A DNA stretch of 64,000 nt from Microbacterium sp. KUDC0406 (GTDB taxonomy: Bacteria; Actinomycetota; Actinomycetes; Actinomycetales; Microbacteriaceae), in NCBI RefSeq assembly GCF_021582875.1, contig NZ_CP091138.1, positions 2,232,001-2,296,000 on the forward strand, given 5' to 3'. Below, in pieces: positions 25,925 through 35,227 of this stretch. Below the pieces are notes generated by a model. It did not search any database and was not told where the DNA came from. It saw only the letters and a program-made list of their open reading frames with translations. A program made the translations under genes and the position numbers. How positions within the stretch are numbered: the stretch's first letter is position 1; each line of letters starts with the position of its first letter.

Positions 25925-25990
25925 TCAGGATCGGAGAAGCGGATGTCGCGACGTTCCCGTAGCGTGCTTCTCAGTTGATCGGAGGATGCC

Positions 25991-26442
25991 ATGACCGGGA
26001 AGACGACGAACGACGGGCTGTCCGCGCAGGAGCGCGCGGCGGTCAAGCAGCGCGCGCAGGAGCTGAAGCTCCAGGCCAAGCGCGAGAAGGAGGCCGACAA
26101 GGCCGCCGCCGACAAGGCCGACCTGCTCGCGAAGATCGCGGAGATGCCGGACGCGACCGGCAGGCAGCACAGCGCCTGCACGAGATCGTCACCACGACGG
26201 CTCCGAGCCTCGCACCGCGGCTGTACTACGGTCAGCCGGGCTGGGCGAAGAATGGCAAGGTCGTGGTGTTCTTCCGCAGCGGGCAGATGGACAAGGACCG
26301 CTACTCCACGCTGGGGTTCAGCTCGCAGGCCGAGCTCGACGACGAGACCGGGCTCTGGCCGACGGCGTTCGCCCTGCAGGATCCGACCGAGCGGGCCTGG
26401 CAGCAGGTGACCGACCTGGTGCGGAGGGCGGCCGGCCTCTGA
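25991..26442 (+). pseudogene. DUF1801/YdhG-like small protein, frameshifted
   Basis: The first 60 codons encode a charged helix (RAQELKLQAKREKEADKAAA), then the frame slips near 26154. One missing C restores DRQAAQRLHEIVTTTAPSL and gives 150 aa. The C-terminal half has the DUF1801 pattern (LYYGQPGWAKNGKVVVFF, STLGFSSQAELDD). Some members have been linked to iron handling, but the function is unclear. The convergent TetR gene follows 11 bases later. Confidence 0.7.
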
Positions 26443-26453
26443 CCGGTTCGGGT

Positions 26454-27089
26454 TCAGCGCAGCAGCATCCGCCGCCAGGCATCCGCGAGGTGCGCCCGGA
26501 ACCGATCCGGCGCCCAGCCGCGCTCCTCGACCAGCAGGATCCAGTACTCCGGCGAGTTCATGCTCCAGATGACGTCGGCGATCGCCTCGTCATCGAGGTC
26601 GTCGCGCAGTTCGCCTGTGGCACGCAGGTCGGCGGCGAAGTCGCGCATGTTCCGGGCGCGCCGTTCGGAGATCCCCTGCCACAGCTCCCGGCTGGGGACA
26701 TCGACACGGGAGGCGTCGCGCAAGGCGGCGAAGACCGGCGCGAGTCTGCTCAGGATGCGGGTGATCGCGGCCGCGTAGATGTCGATCTTCTCGCCGGCGG
26801 TGCCTGCCGCGACGATCCTCTGCACGTAGTCGCGCTGTGGTGCCGGGATCGCCTGCGGGGTCCCGGAGATGGCGGACTCGACGACGGCGCGCACGACATC
26901 GCCCTTGCGGCCGATGGACCGGTAGATCGTGTCGACGTTGACCCCGGCCTGCGCGGCGATGCGCTGCACGGTGGCCCCGGGGAACCCCTCCGCGATCAGC
27001 AGTTCGCGGGCCGCCTCGACGATCGCGGCCCTGGTGCGCTCGGCCTGCTCGGCACGCACCGGGGAGTGATAGGCGCGGGTCTGGGACAT
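26454..27089 (-). CDS. TetR/AcrR-family regulator
   Basis: A 211-aa regulator with an N-terminal helix-turn-helix (TRAAIVEAARELLIAEGFPGATVQRIAAQAGVN..., about residues 17-60) and a helical ligand-binding half. The gene sits 28 bases downstream of the flavin monooxygenase gene and is probably cotranscribed with it. It may therefore repress that pair from the palindrome at 28232-28243 (inference). Confidence 0.85.
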   Translation of the reverse strand: MSQTRAYHSPVRAEQAERTRAAIVEAARELLIAEGFPGATVQRIAAQAGVNVDTIYRSIGRKGDVVRAVVESAISGTPQAIPAPQRDYVQRIVAAGTAGEKIDIYAAAITRILSRLAPVFAALRDASRVDVPSRELWQGISERRARNMRDFAADLRATGELRDDLDDEAIADVIWSMNSPEYWILLVEERGWAPDRFRAHLADAWRRMLLR

Positions 27090-27117
27090 CCCGATCAGTC
27101 TGCCTGACGCCGGCGGT

Positions 27118-28191
27118 TCATGCGGCGAGGAGCCGGGAGGAGGTCTGGATCACCGCGGCGAGGTGCTCGGCATCTCGCCCGGATCCGCCGATCAGCGTGG
27201 AGGTGAGGCCGAACTGGAACGGCAGGCCCATGAAGGCGAGGCCGGCGATGTCGGTGGAGACGCCGCGGTCATGCGCCGGCATTCCGTGCTCGTCCAGCGG
27301 CAGACCGTCGATCCAGTCCAGGTCGGGACGGTACCCCGTCGCCCACAGCACGGCGTCCGTTTCGACGACGGTGCCGTCCGCAAGCCTCGGCAGTCCGTCG
27401 ACGACATCGACGAATCGGGGCGCGAGGCGCGCGCCGGCGCGCGCGAGGTCGCGCGGGCTGATGCCCACCAGAGGCGCCCCCGCGGTCACCGCGCGCACCG
27501 CCGCCCTCCTGCCGATCGGCGTGGCATGCGTGAGCACACGGTGCATGAAGGTGAACCAGGCCGGGCCCGCGACGGCCAGCAGCGGCGCGGGGATTCGCGC
27601 AGTCGGCCTCCCCGCGACGACGACTCGCCTTCCGGCACGCGCGAGCTCGATGCCGAGCTGCACGCCCGAGGTCCCGCAGCCGACGACCAGCACCCGTTCA
27701 CCGGGCAGGTCCTCGGGACGGCGGTACTCGGAGGTGTGCCGCTGCACGATCCGCGCATCGAGCGCGGCGGCGCGGGCCGGCACACGCGGCCGGGTCTGTC
27801 CGCCGGTGGCCACGACCACGCGGCGTGCGCGCCAGCCCTGCGCGTCGTCGCGGCTGGTGACGACGAAGCCGTGATCGTCCGCGACGATCCTGGTCGCGCG
27901 CTGCCGTGGATGCACGGGGGCACTGATCCACTCGGCGTAGTCGTCCAGGTAGTCGCCGAACGCGCGCCCCGTCGGGCGGTGCCGTGCCGAGGCCGGGAAC
28001 GGCCTCCCGGGCAGGCCGTCGAAGCGGGCCGGCGTGAAGAGCCGCAGCGAGTCCCAGCGCTCTCGCCAGACGTCGCCCGGGGCCGCTCTCTCACTCAGCA
28101 CCTCGTGCGAGACACCGCGCCGGGTGAGCTCACGGCTGAGCGCGAGCCCGCATTGCCCGGCACCGATCAGCAGCACATCCGTCTCTGACAT
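27118..28191 (-). CDS. Flavin-dependent monooxygenase-like NAD(P)/FAD oxidoreductase
   Basis: A 357-aa single-component flavoprotein of the CzcO/FMO-like group. FAD fold LLIGAGQCGLALSREL near 6-21, LRLFTPARFDGLPGRPFP, NADP fold VLVVGCGTSGVQLGIELA in the middle, and ATGYRPD in the C-terminal third are seen. The usual product hydroxylates or reduces small molecules using NADPH, with substrate unknown. The start at 28191 has GGAGG 5 bases upstream. It is paired with the downstream TetR regulator. Confidence 0.8.
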   Translation of the reverse strand: MSETDVLLIGAGQCGLALSRELTRRGVSHEVLSERAAPGDVWRERWDSLRLFTPARFDGLPGRPFPASARHRPTGRAFGDYLDDYAEWISAPVHPRQRATRIVADDHGFVVTSRDDAQGWRARRVVVATGGQTRPRVPARAAALDARIVQRHTSEYRRPEDLPGERVLVVGCGTSGVQLGIELARAGRRVVVAGRPTARIPAPLLAVAGPAWFTFMHRVLTHATPIGRRAAVRAVTAGAPLVGISPRDLARAGARLAPRFVDVVDGLPRLADGTVVETDAVLWATGYRPDLDWIDGLPLDEHGMPAHDRGVSTDIAGLAFMGLPFQFGLTSTLIGGSGRDAEHLAAVIQTSSRLLAA

Positions 28192-28231
28192 GGCGTCCTC
28201 CGATACCACAATTGGCTCGAAGCTCTTTCGG

Positions 28232-28243
28232 GTCAATCTTGAC
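28232..28243. promoter_or_regulatory. Candidate operator upstream of the monooxygenase-TetR pair
   Basis: GTCAATCTTGAC, a palindrome with arms GTCAA/TTGAC, 41 bases before the start codon and overlapping a TTGACC that could be the -35 on the minus strand. Confidence 0.35.
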
Positions 28244-28284
28244 GATACCCCGATCCTGCCGCGTGTCAAGGAGATGAGGACGAT

Positions 28285-28769
28285 TCAGAACAGCGAGCGC
28301 GGCAGCACGCCCTCGTGCTCGAGCAGCCAGCGCTTGGTGACCAGCCCCTCGCCCGGCGCGCCGCCGGAGTAGCCGCCCAGCCCGTCGCCCGCGACCACAC
28401 GGTGGCACGGAACGATCAGCGGGATCGGGTTCGCGCCCATCATCGAACCGATGGCGCGGGCGGGCACCTCGGTTCCGCTGCGCGCGGCGAGCTCGCCGTA
28501 GGTGACGGACTCGCCATGCCCGACCGTCTCGAAGGGGTCTCGAGCACCGCACGCGTGACCGGCGTCTGCCTGCCGAGGTCGAAGGGAATGTCGAAGGCCG
28601 TCCGCTCACCCGCGAAGTAGGCGGCGAGCTGCTCGAGCGCGGCGCTCAGCACCGGATCGCCGCCGACGGCGGAGATCTCGGTGGTCCAGGTGACGCGCGT
28701 GATCGCCGTGCCGTCGCTCTCGACGCCGATCACGCCGACCGGGCTCTCGAGCAGGCCGAACGATGTCAT
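28285..28769 (-). pseudogene. ogt: Methylated-DNA-[protein]-cysteine methyltransferase, frameshifted
   Basis: Direct-reversal DNA repair protein that takes the methyl group from O6-methylguanine onto its own cysteine. The first 85 codons (MTSFGLLESPVG... to VLET) and the rest (TVGHGESVTYGEL... PCHRVVAGDGLGGYSGG) are in different frames. One C in the CCCC run at 28534-28537 restores 161 aa, the normal length. The active-site PCHRVV is intact. It lies 13 bases downstream of the ECF sigma gene's stop codon and may be cotranscribed with it. Confidence 0.8.
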
Positions 28770-28782
28770 GGGTCCTCCCCGA

Positions 28783-29658
28783 TCATGCTCCCGCAGTCCG
28801 CGCCGGCAGGTCCATCGTCGCCAGGCGCACCGGGTCGATGATCGAGACGATGTCGACGAACCGGCCGTCGGCCACCGTACAGAGCATCAGCGATACCGGC
28901 CTGCCACTCGGGCCCCAGACCAGGATGCCCGGTTCGCCGTTCACGCTCACGCGGCGCGCCTCGAGGCGATCCGGGTCGCCTCGGCGCACGGCAGCGAGCA
29001 CCTCGTTGGCTCCGATCCGCACGGTATGCCCTCTCGGCGTGTGCCGATGCCAGGTGACATCCGGATCGAGCAGCGCCAGCAGCGCGTCGAAGTCACCGCC
29101 GCGGGCAGCGGCCAGGAAGGCATCCACGACCGCACGACGCTGGCGCAGCTCGCCGTTGGGACGAGGCGTTCCCTGCACCTTGCGGCGGGCGCGACTGGCG
29201 AGCATCTTCGACGCATCCGTCGTCGTCCCCACGATCGTCGCCACCTCGGCGAACGGCACCGCGAACATGTCGTGCAGCACGAACGCGAGGCGCTCCTCCG
29301 GGCGCAGCGATTCGAGCACCACGAGCAGCGCCAGGCCGAGCGAGTCGGCCAGTTCGGCAGCGTCCTCCGGCCCTTCGACGTCCTCGGTCACGACCGGCTC
29401 GGCGAGCGACCAGTCATCGAGCGTCGTCTCGCCGCGCGAGGTGCGCCGGCGCAGCATGTCGATGCAGATCCTGCCGACGACCCGGGTCAGCCAGCCGCCG
29501 AGGTTCTCGATCTCGTCCCGGTCGTGACCGGCCAGGCGCAGCCAGGTCTCCTGCACCGCATCCTCGGCGTCGGCCCTCGAGCCGAGTACTCTCGCCGCCA
29601 CCGCGAGCAGCCTCGAGCGATGCTCCTCGAAGTCCGCGGCGAGCTCGTCCTCATCCAT
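28783..29658 (-). CDS. ECF RNA polymerase sigma factor, SigJ-like, with C-terminal SnoaL-like domain
   Basis: A 291-aa ECF sigma factor. Region 2 is near residues 10-75 (LLAVAARVLGSRADAEDAVQETWLRL), region 4 near 115-165 (LRPEERLAFVLHDMFAVPFAEVA), then a SnoaL-like domain (FLAAARGGDFDALLALLDPDVTW). It lacks the WLPEP linker of the ECF41 protein at 24187, so it belongs to a sister group. No anti-sigma gene is adjacent. It is divergent from a DoxX-like gene, which may be its target (inference). Confidence 0.85.
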   Translation of the reverse strand: MDEDELAADFEEHRSRLLAVAARVLGSRADAEDAVQETWLRLAGHDRDEIENLGGWLTRVVGRICIDMLRRRTSRGETTLDDWSLAEPVVTEDVEGPEDAAELADSLGLALLVVLESLRPEERLAFVLHDMFAVPFAEVATIVGTTTDASKMLASRARRKVQGTPRPNGELRQRRAVVDAFLAAARGGDFDALLALLDPDVTWHRHTPRGHTVRIGANEVLAAVRRGDPDRLEARRVSVNGEPGILVWGPSGRPVSLMLCTVADGRFVDIVSIIDPVRLATMDLPARTAGA

Positions 29659-29737
29659 CTCGGTTACCTCCTGTCGGTCTCATCCGTCATCACTGTGACG
29701 AGCCCCGCGGGGCCGACGCAACGAGAAAGGCATGCAC

Positions 29738-30124
29738 ATGAACATCGCACTGTGGATCATCACCGGAGCGCTGGCCGTCTCCTACGGCGCCGGCGGAGCC
29801 AGTCAGATCCTGCTCACCAAGGAACGCTACCGCGCCCTCGCGCCCAGCCAGCACTGGGTCGACGACTTCAGCGCCGGCAAGATCAAGGCCATCGGCACGA
29901 TCAAGCTGGTCGCGGTCGCGGGGCTCATTCTGCCTCCGCTGGTCGGCATCCTGCCGGTGCTCTCCCCGATCGCCGCCTGCGGTCTCGCGCTGCTGATGTC
30001 GGGAGCGGCCACCACCCGGTTCCGCCGCAGCGAGTGGGCCTACATGGCGGGAGACGCCGGCTTCATGCTGGCCTTCATCTTCGTGGCCTGGGGCCGGTTC
30101 ATCCTCGCGCCCTACGGCAGCTGA
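29738..30124 (+). CDS. DoxX-like membrane protein
   Basis: A 128-aa protein with four transmembrane helices and the DoxX-like signature spacing (ALWIITGALAVSYGAGGASQIL..., IKAIGTIKLVAVAGLILPP). The second ATG (29738) is preferred because GAAAGG is well spaced from it, while the first ATG (29732) is only one base after it. DoxX-like proteins are linked to thiol or redox stress in some actinobacteria. The gene is divergent from the SigJ-like sigma factor. Confidence 0.75.
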   Translation: MNIALWIITGALAVSYGAGGASQILLTKERYRALAPSQHWVDDFSAGKIKAIGTIKLVAVAGLILPPLVGILPVLSPIAACGLALLMSGAATTRFRRSEWAYMAGDAGFMLAFIFVAWGRFILAPYGS

Positions 30125-30204
30125 TCGGGGCTGCGCCGTGCGCGTGAAATGCCCCCGGCATGCCGGCGGTTGCAGAATGGGACTGCTCAGAGGAGGACAG
30201 CGAC

Positions 30205-32408
30205 ATGGACTACGGCCACGAGCTCCGGTTCGGCACCTTCATCACCCCGGTGAACAGCGATCCGCAGCAGCCCGTGCGGCTGGCGCAGGCCAGCGAGGAG
30301 CTGGGCTACGACGTGGTGACCTTCCAGGACCACCCGTACCAGCCGGCGTTCCTCGACACGTGGACGCTGATGTCGTTCGTCGCCGCTGCGACGTCACGCA
30401 TCCACATCGCTCCCAACGTGCTGAACCTGCCGCTGCGGCCTGCGCCGGTGACGGCGCGTGCCGCCGCATCCCTCGATCTGCTCTCGGGCGGCCGTTTCGA
30501 CCTGGGGCTCGGAGCCGGCGGCTTCTGGGATGCGATCGAGGCGATGGGCGGGCGCCGGCTCACGCCGGGCCAGGCCGTCGAGCAGCTCGACGAGGCCATC
30601 GACGTGATCCGCGGGATCTGGGACGCCGGCAGTCGCGAGCATTTCCGCGGCGGTGAGCACTACCCGGTGGACGGCGCCAAGCGCGGGCCGGCGCCGGCGC
30701 ACGACATCCCGATCTGGCTGGGCGCCCTGAAACCGCGGATGCTGCGCCTGCTGGGCCGCAAGGCCGACGGCTGGCTGCCCTCGCTCGGCTATCTGAAGCC
30801 CGGTGACCTGCAGGCCGGCAACGCCCGCATCGACGACGCGGCAGCCGACGCCGGCCGCGACCCGGGTGAGATCCGCCGGATGCTGAACGTCGGCGGGGAC
30901 CTGCCGACCGAGAAGCTGATCGAGCTCGCGCTCGAGGACGGCGTGAGCACGTTCATCCTGGTCGGCGACGACGTCACGGTCATGCAGCGCAATGCCGAGG
31001 AGGTCATCCCCGTGGTGCGCGAGGCGGTCGCCGCCGAGCGAACCCGACGCGGCACGGCCCCGGCATCCGGGCGCAGCACGGCGGCGCTCGCCCTGCGCAG
31101 TCCGCGCATCAGCTATGACGACATCCCCGCGTCGCTGCGCGACCACGCGGTCGAGCCGGGCGATTTCGAGTACCGCACCGTGAAGTCGACGTATCTGCGG
31201 GCCGGGACGCCGGGCGTCGTGCTGCGCCCCCGCGACGCGGATGAGGTCGCCGACGCGATCGGCTTCGCGCGCGACCACCGCGACGTGCCCCTGGGCATTC
31301 GCAGCGGTGGTCACGGAATCAGCGGCCGCAGCACCAACGACGGCGGCATCGTGATCGACCTCAAGGCGCTGAACGACATCGAGGTCTTCGATGAGGATGC
31401 CCGTCGCGTGCGCGTCGGCGCCGGTGCGCGCTGGACGGATGTCGCGCAGGTGCTCGCACCGCACGGCTGGGCGCTGTCCAGCGGCGACTACGGCGGGGTC
31501 GGCGTGGGCGGGCTGGCCACCGCCGGCGGCATCGGCTTCCTCTCCCGTGAGTACGGTCTGACCATCGATCATCTCCTCGCGGCGGACGTCGTGCTCGCCG
31601 ACGGGTCCATCGTGCGGGCGTCCGCCGACGAGCATCCGGATCTGTTCTGGGCATTACGCGGCGCCGGCGCGAACATGGGCGTCGCAACCTCGTTCGAGTT
31701 CGAGGCCGACGCGGTCGGCGAGGTGGGCTGGGCGCAGCTCGCCTTCGACGCATCCGACATCGCCGGGTTCCTGACCGGCTTCGGCCGGGCGCAGGAGAAC
31801 GCCCCGCGCGACACCACGCTCTTCCTGATCCTGCACAGCCAGGGCGCGCAGGTGATCGGCCGGATGTACGGGGTCGTCGACTCCGATGTGCCCGAGACGA
31901 TCGTCGAACGCCTGCAGCCGTTCGCCGACGTCGCTCCGCTGGTGGGACAGCAGGTGCAGATCGCGCCGTACGCGTACATCATGGCGAACGCGTCGGATGC
32001 CGCGCACGACGGTCAGGGCGAACCGCTGTTCCGCTCGGGCTCGTCGCGCACCTCGACGATGCCGTGGCCGAGGCGGCGGCCGCACTGGTGCGGGCGCCGG
32101 GCACGCACTGGTTCCAGATCCGGTCGGTGGGCGGCGCGGTGGCGGACGTCCCCGCCGAAGCAACGGCCTACGCGCACCGCTCCGCGAACTTCGCGATCAC
32201 GGCATCCGGTGCGGGCGCCGGATTCGACGCGGCCTGGAACGACCTCGCTGCGCACTTCGACGGGCTGTACATCAGCTTCGAGTCGCGCACGGATGCCGCA
32301 CTGCTGGAGCAGGCGTACCCTCCGGTGACGCTCGAGCGGCTGCGCGAGGTCAAGCGTCGCTACGACCCGGAAGGCCTGCTGCGCGACAACTTCAGCGTGC
32401 GGGGCTGA
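30205..32408 (+). pseudogene. Fusion of luciferase-like monooxygenase and FAD-linked (berberine-bridge-type) oxidase, frameshifted
   Basis: The N-terminal ~290 residues are an LLM-class flavin/F420 oxidoreductase (LRFGTFITPVN, FQDHPYQPAFLDTWTLM, LDLLSGGRFDLGLGAGGFWD). Residues about 330 onward are an FAD-binding PCMH oxidase (VLRPRDADEVADAIGFAR, IRSGGHGISGRS, GGLATAGGIGFLSREYGL). The frame breaks near 32039 and one missing base restores AVAEAAAALVRAPG and the BBE-type C-terminus YDPEGLLRDNFSVRG, 734 aa in all. GAGGA precedes the ATG. The two modules may perform successive oxidations on one substrate. Confidence 0.8.
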
Positions 32409-32544
32409 CTTCAGCGCTGCGCTCGGCACCGGCTTCCGCGCGAGATCCGGATGCCTGCACGAGACTCCCGTTGTGCGCATGGGGCTCGTGCAGAACTCGG
32501 TGGTTCACCGGGATCTCACGGTCCGCGGCCTCGAGCACGTCGCC

Positions 32545-33222
32545 TCAGCGCCGGGCGAGAAGCGGATGCGGCACGGCTCGGTAGGCGACGATCGACATCA
32601 GAGCGAGCCACGCCCACCCCGTCAGCACGGCGACCCAGAGCAGACCGACACCGAACGGCGAGCGCGCCAGCGCACCGCCCGCCACGAATGCGACCACGAT
32701 CACCGCGCCGGCGATGCGCGACCACAGCGCCCGCACCGCGGATGTCCTCCTCGACAGCCAGGGAGCGGCCAGGAACGCCGCGCTCGCGAGGGCGAGGAAC
32801 CCGATCCCGCCGAAGACCAGATGCAGCATCCCCGACACCGTGAAAGAGCCGCCGCCTCCGGCATCCGGCGGGAAGTCCGCCGTCGCATCCGGCGGGAATG
32901 CGGCGCTCAGCAGCAGGCAGGCGCCGTAGACCCCGACGAGCACGGCTGCCGTACGCGGCCAGCCGGGCGTCCGCAGCATGCCGATCGCCGCCACGATCGT
33001 CATCACGCCGGAGAGCACCAGGTTGAGGGCCTGCAGCCAACCGAGATCGCCGAGCAGCAGCATGCTGAGCGCGTCGCGGTTCAGTGCGAAGCCGGGACGG
33101 GTGAGCGCCAGGATCAGCCCGAAGATCAGGTAGAACGGGCCGGCGACCACGCCCCATCCGAGCATCGAGCGGGTGACGGCGGCAGCACTGTCGAATCCGC
33201 CCGGCCGCTGTTCATCGGTCAT
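32545..33222 (-). CDS. DUF998-like membrane protein
   Basis: A 225-aa protein starting MTDEQRPGGF, with six hydrophobic helices arranged as in DUF998 (LGWGVVAGPFYLIFGLI, LQALNLVLSGVMTIVAAIGML, MLHLVFGGIGFLALASAAF). Function is unknown. Its ATG overlaps the stop of the upstream TetR gene by 4 bases, so it is the likely target and partner of that autoregulated repressor. Confidence 0.75.
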   Translation of the reverse strand: MTDEQRPGGFDSAAAVTRSMLGWGVVAGPFYLIFGLILALTRPGFALNRDALSMLLLGDLGWLQALNLVLSGVMTIVAAIGMLRTPGWPRTAAVLVGVYGACLLLSAAFPPDATADFPPDAGGGGSFTVSGMLHLVFGGIGFLALASAAFLAAPWLSRRTSAVRALWSRIAGAVIVVAFVAGGALARSPFGVGLLWVAVLTGWAWLALMSIVAYRAVPHPLLARR

Positions 33223-33899
33223 GAGGTTCTCCTCTCGTGGTTCTGTCGGCCTCCTGCGGCCGCGTAGGCCGCAAGGAAGGTCGACGCGGCGGCCGAGGCG
33301 ATCTTCTTCCGCTCCGGCGCCGACGGCGTCCAGCCGGGATGGAACATCGCTCGGTCCTGGGCCGGCCCCAGCGCGAGATAGGCGAGCTGCGTCGCGGCGA
33401 CGGATGCGTCGTCGACCGAGATCAGCCCCGAATCGTGCCATGCCTGCACGGCCGCTGCGAGCAGTCCGAGCCCGCGTTTCGGCCCCCATGCGTAGTACTC
33501 GTGCGCGAGGTCGGTGAACCGATCGGCCTCGGCCACGAGAAGGCGCCGCAGCGCGAGCACGTGCGGCCGCATGACGGCGTCCAGATACCGACGGGCGAGG
33601 ATCTCCACCATGTCGCGCAGCTGCGCGATCGTCTCGGGCGCGGGCGCGAGCACAGCGGACAGGTCGTCGATGATGTCGTTCGAGTTCCCCGTCACCCCAC
33701 GGGCGAGGGCGCGGAACAGCGTCTCCTTGTCGGAGAACTGCTTGTACACGGTCTGCTTCGACACCTGTGCGCCGGCCGCGATCTGGTCCATGCTCGTCTT
33801 CGCGTATCCCTGCTTCAGGAACAGCGCGAGCGCGGCGTCGGTGATCTGTCCGCGCTTGGTCGCCGTGCGTCCGCTGTCCGCGTTCTCCGTCTTCACCAT
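33219..33899 (-). CDS. TetR/AcrR-family regulator, autoregulated
   Basis: A 226-aa regulator with HTH ITDAALALFLKQGYAKTSMDQIAAGAQVSK... at about 19-55 and a TetR C-terminal domain containing the stretch LRRLLVAEADRFTDLA. A perfect 19-base palindrome lies 21 bases before the start codon. The gene is translationally coupled to the DUF998 membrane protein, so together they look like a self-contained response unit to a membrane-active compound (inference). Confidence 0.9.
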   Translation of the reverse strand: MVKTENADSGRTATKRGQITDAALALFLKQGYAKTSMDQIAAGAQVSKQTVYKQFSDKETLFRALARGVTGNSNDIIDDLSAVLAPAPETIAQLRDMVEILARRYLDAVMRPHVLALRRLLVAEADRFTDLAHEYYAWGPKRGLGLLAAAVQAWHDSGLISVDDASVAATQLAYLALGPAQDRAMFHPGWTPSAPERKKIASAAASTFLAAYAAAGGRQNHERRTS

Positions 33900-33919
33900 C
33901 TCGCCTCCTGACGAACAGA

Positions 33920-33938
33920 GTACTGGACGGTCCAGTAC
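33920..33938. promoter_or_regulatory. TetR-type operator
   Basis: GTACTGGACGGTCCAGTAC, a perfect 19-base palindrome with a central G, between the TetR gene (minus) and the next plus-strand gene. Confidence 0.75.
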
Positions 33939-34062
33939 CGGGCAACGGCATGTCTCATGCGCGGCCGTGCAGAGCTACGCTTCTGGGCAGGCCCTCTATG
34001 CCCAGGAGGACGCCCGGGCGCTCCGCCCCGATCTCCCGACCGTGAACGAGGACACCCATCGC

Positions 34063-34719
34063 ATGACCACGGATGCCACTCCCTCCCGCAAGCAGGACGC
34101 CGCGCGCCGCGCGAGCCGAGCGCGCGTGGTCACGCTCGCCCGCATCCTGCTGCCGACCTGGGACGGATCGCTCGCTGAACTCACCACCGAGCTGCGCACC
34201 GAGGCGGGACTCTCGGACGGCGCCTTCCGCACGCTCTTCCCCACCGACAGCGCCCTGCTGCACGCCGTCGACCTCGAGCTGATCGAGGAGTGCGCACAGC
34301 GCGTGCGGTCGGCCGCCGAGTCCTTCGATGCCCGTGAGCACGACGGTGAGGACCTCGTGCTCGCCCTGTCGATCGCCCTCGCCGAGGCGCGCCCGCTGGA
34401 CTGGAGCTCCCTCACCATCCGCCTGCGCGAACGCCAGCTCGCCGCCTCCACCGGGGCGCGCAGTGAAGACGTCATCGAGTCGGAGCGCGCGTTCCTGCCC
34501 GCCCTGCTGGACGCCTTCGAGCTGCTCTTCTCGCAGATCGGCCGGGAGTTCGAATGGCAGCCCGCGCTCGGCGTGCGCGTGGTCATCCTGACCTATGAGC
34601 GCTCCTTCGAGTCGTGGATCATGTCGGGCGGCGACGAGAAGTCGTTCGCCGGTTCGCCGTTCGTGCGACAGACCCTGCCGGCACTGCTGCTCGGAGTGAG
34701 CAGGCCGGCCGGACGCTGA
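34063..34719 (+). CDS. TetR-like transcriptional regulator (divergent type)
   Basis: A 218-aa protein. Residues about 15-60 look like a TetR helix-turn-helix (RARVVTLARILLPTW..., LTTELRTEAGLSDGAFRTLFPTDSALLHAVDLELI). The rest is helical and acidic. The first helix is unusual in lacking the conserved Gly-x-Thr pattern, so specificity is uncertain. The GAGGA before the chosen ATG is spaced at 11 bases; a GTG at 34042 is possible. It is transcribed away from the upstream TetR-DUF998 pair. Confidence 0.6.
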   Translation: MTTDATPSRKQDAARRASRARVVTLARILLPTWDGSLAELTTELRTEAGLSDGAFRTLFPTDSALLHAVDLELIEECAQRVRSAAESFDAREHDGEDLVLALSIALAEARPLDWSSLTIRLRERQLAASTGARSEDVIESERAFLPALLDAFELLFSQIGREFEWQPALGVRVVILTYERSFESWIMSGGDEKSFAGSPFVRQTLPALLLGVSRPAGR

Positions 34720-34776
34720 CCGACGACGAACGCACGCCGCACTTCGGACGCACGACAAGGGCCCACCGCACGACGA

Positions 34777-35136
34777 TCAGCGCGGTCCGCCCGGATGGGC
34801 CAGGTCGTAGGCGCGGGACAGCTTCTGCGGAACGACCATGCGCCAGGCGTCCACGACGAACTCCCTGGCCTCGGCGGGCTCCAGCGCCGCGAGCTCGGAG
34901 CGCACCCAGTGGAAGCGCATGTCCGACGGCGACGGCATCGAGAACTTGTCCGGCTGACCACCGACGAGCCCGTCCCGCATCTCCTTCGGGAAACCGAACT
35001 CCATGATGCGCTCATCCGGCGAGAACGCGACGTACACCAGCTGCCCGACCCGGAACTTCACCCGACCGCGGACGATCACCTCGTACGAGCGCTCCAGCGT
35101 CGAGCCCAGAGCACGCACATCCGCGATCGTCGCCAT
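34777..35136 (-). CDS. MmcQ/YjbR-family protein
   Basis: A 119-aa alpha/beta protein of the MmcQ/YjbR (CyaY-like fold) family. It contains FRVGQLVYVAFSPDE and FHWVRSELAALEPAEAREFV, ending AYDLAHPGGPR. Family members have a double-wing DNA-binding-like fold but no established role. It is a single-gene unit convergent with the preceding TetR-like gene. Confidence 0.75.
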   Translation of the reverse strand: MATIADVRALGSTLERSYEVIVRGRVKFRVGQLVYVAFSPDERIMEFGFPKEMRDGLVGGQPDKFSMPSPSDMRFHWVRSELAALEPAEAREFVVDAWRMVVPQKLSRAYDLAHPGGPR

Positions 35137-35227
35137 GGTCGACCTCCTCGCATCAGGATAGGACCATGCAGTTCACTGAGAACTGGAACATCGCCGCGCC
35201 GGCAAGGTCGGCTGACAGGATGGTCGG

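Noticed and set aside
29659..29737. Possible sigma-factor promoter between the SigJ-like gene and DoxX
   Set aside because: TGTCGG/TGTGACG elements occur, but no pair has the spacing or a repeat elsewhere in the window to support it.
32545..33951. 468-codon frame that would fuse an N-terminal segment to the DUF998 protein
   Set aside because: The upstream part overlaps the TetR gene in another frame; the true start is ATG 33222 with a 4-base overlap.
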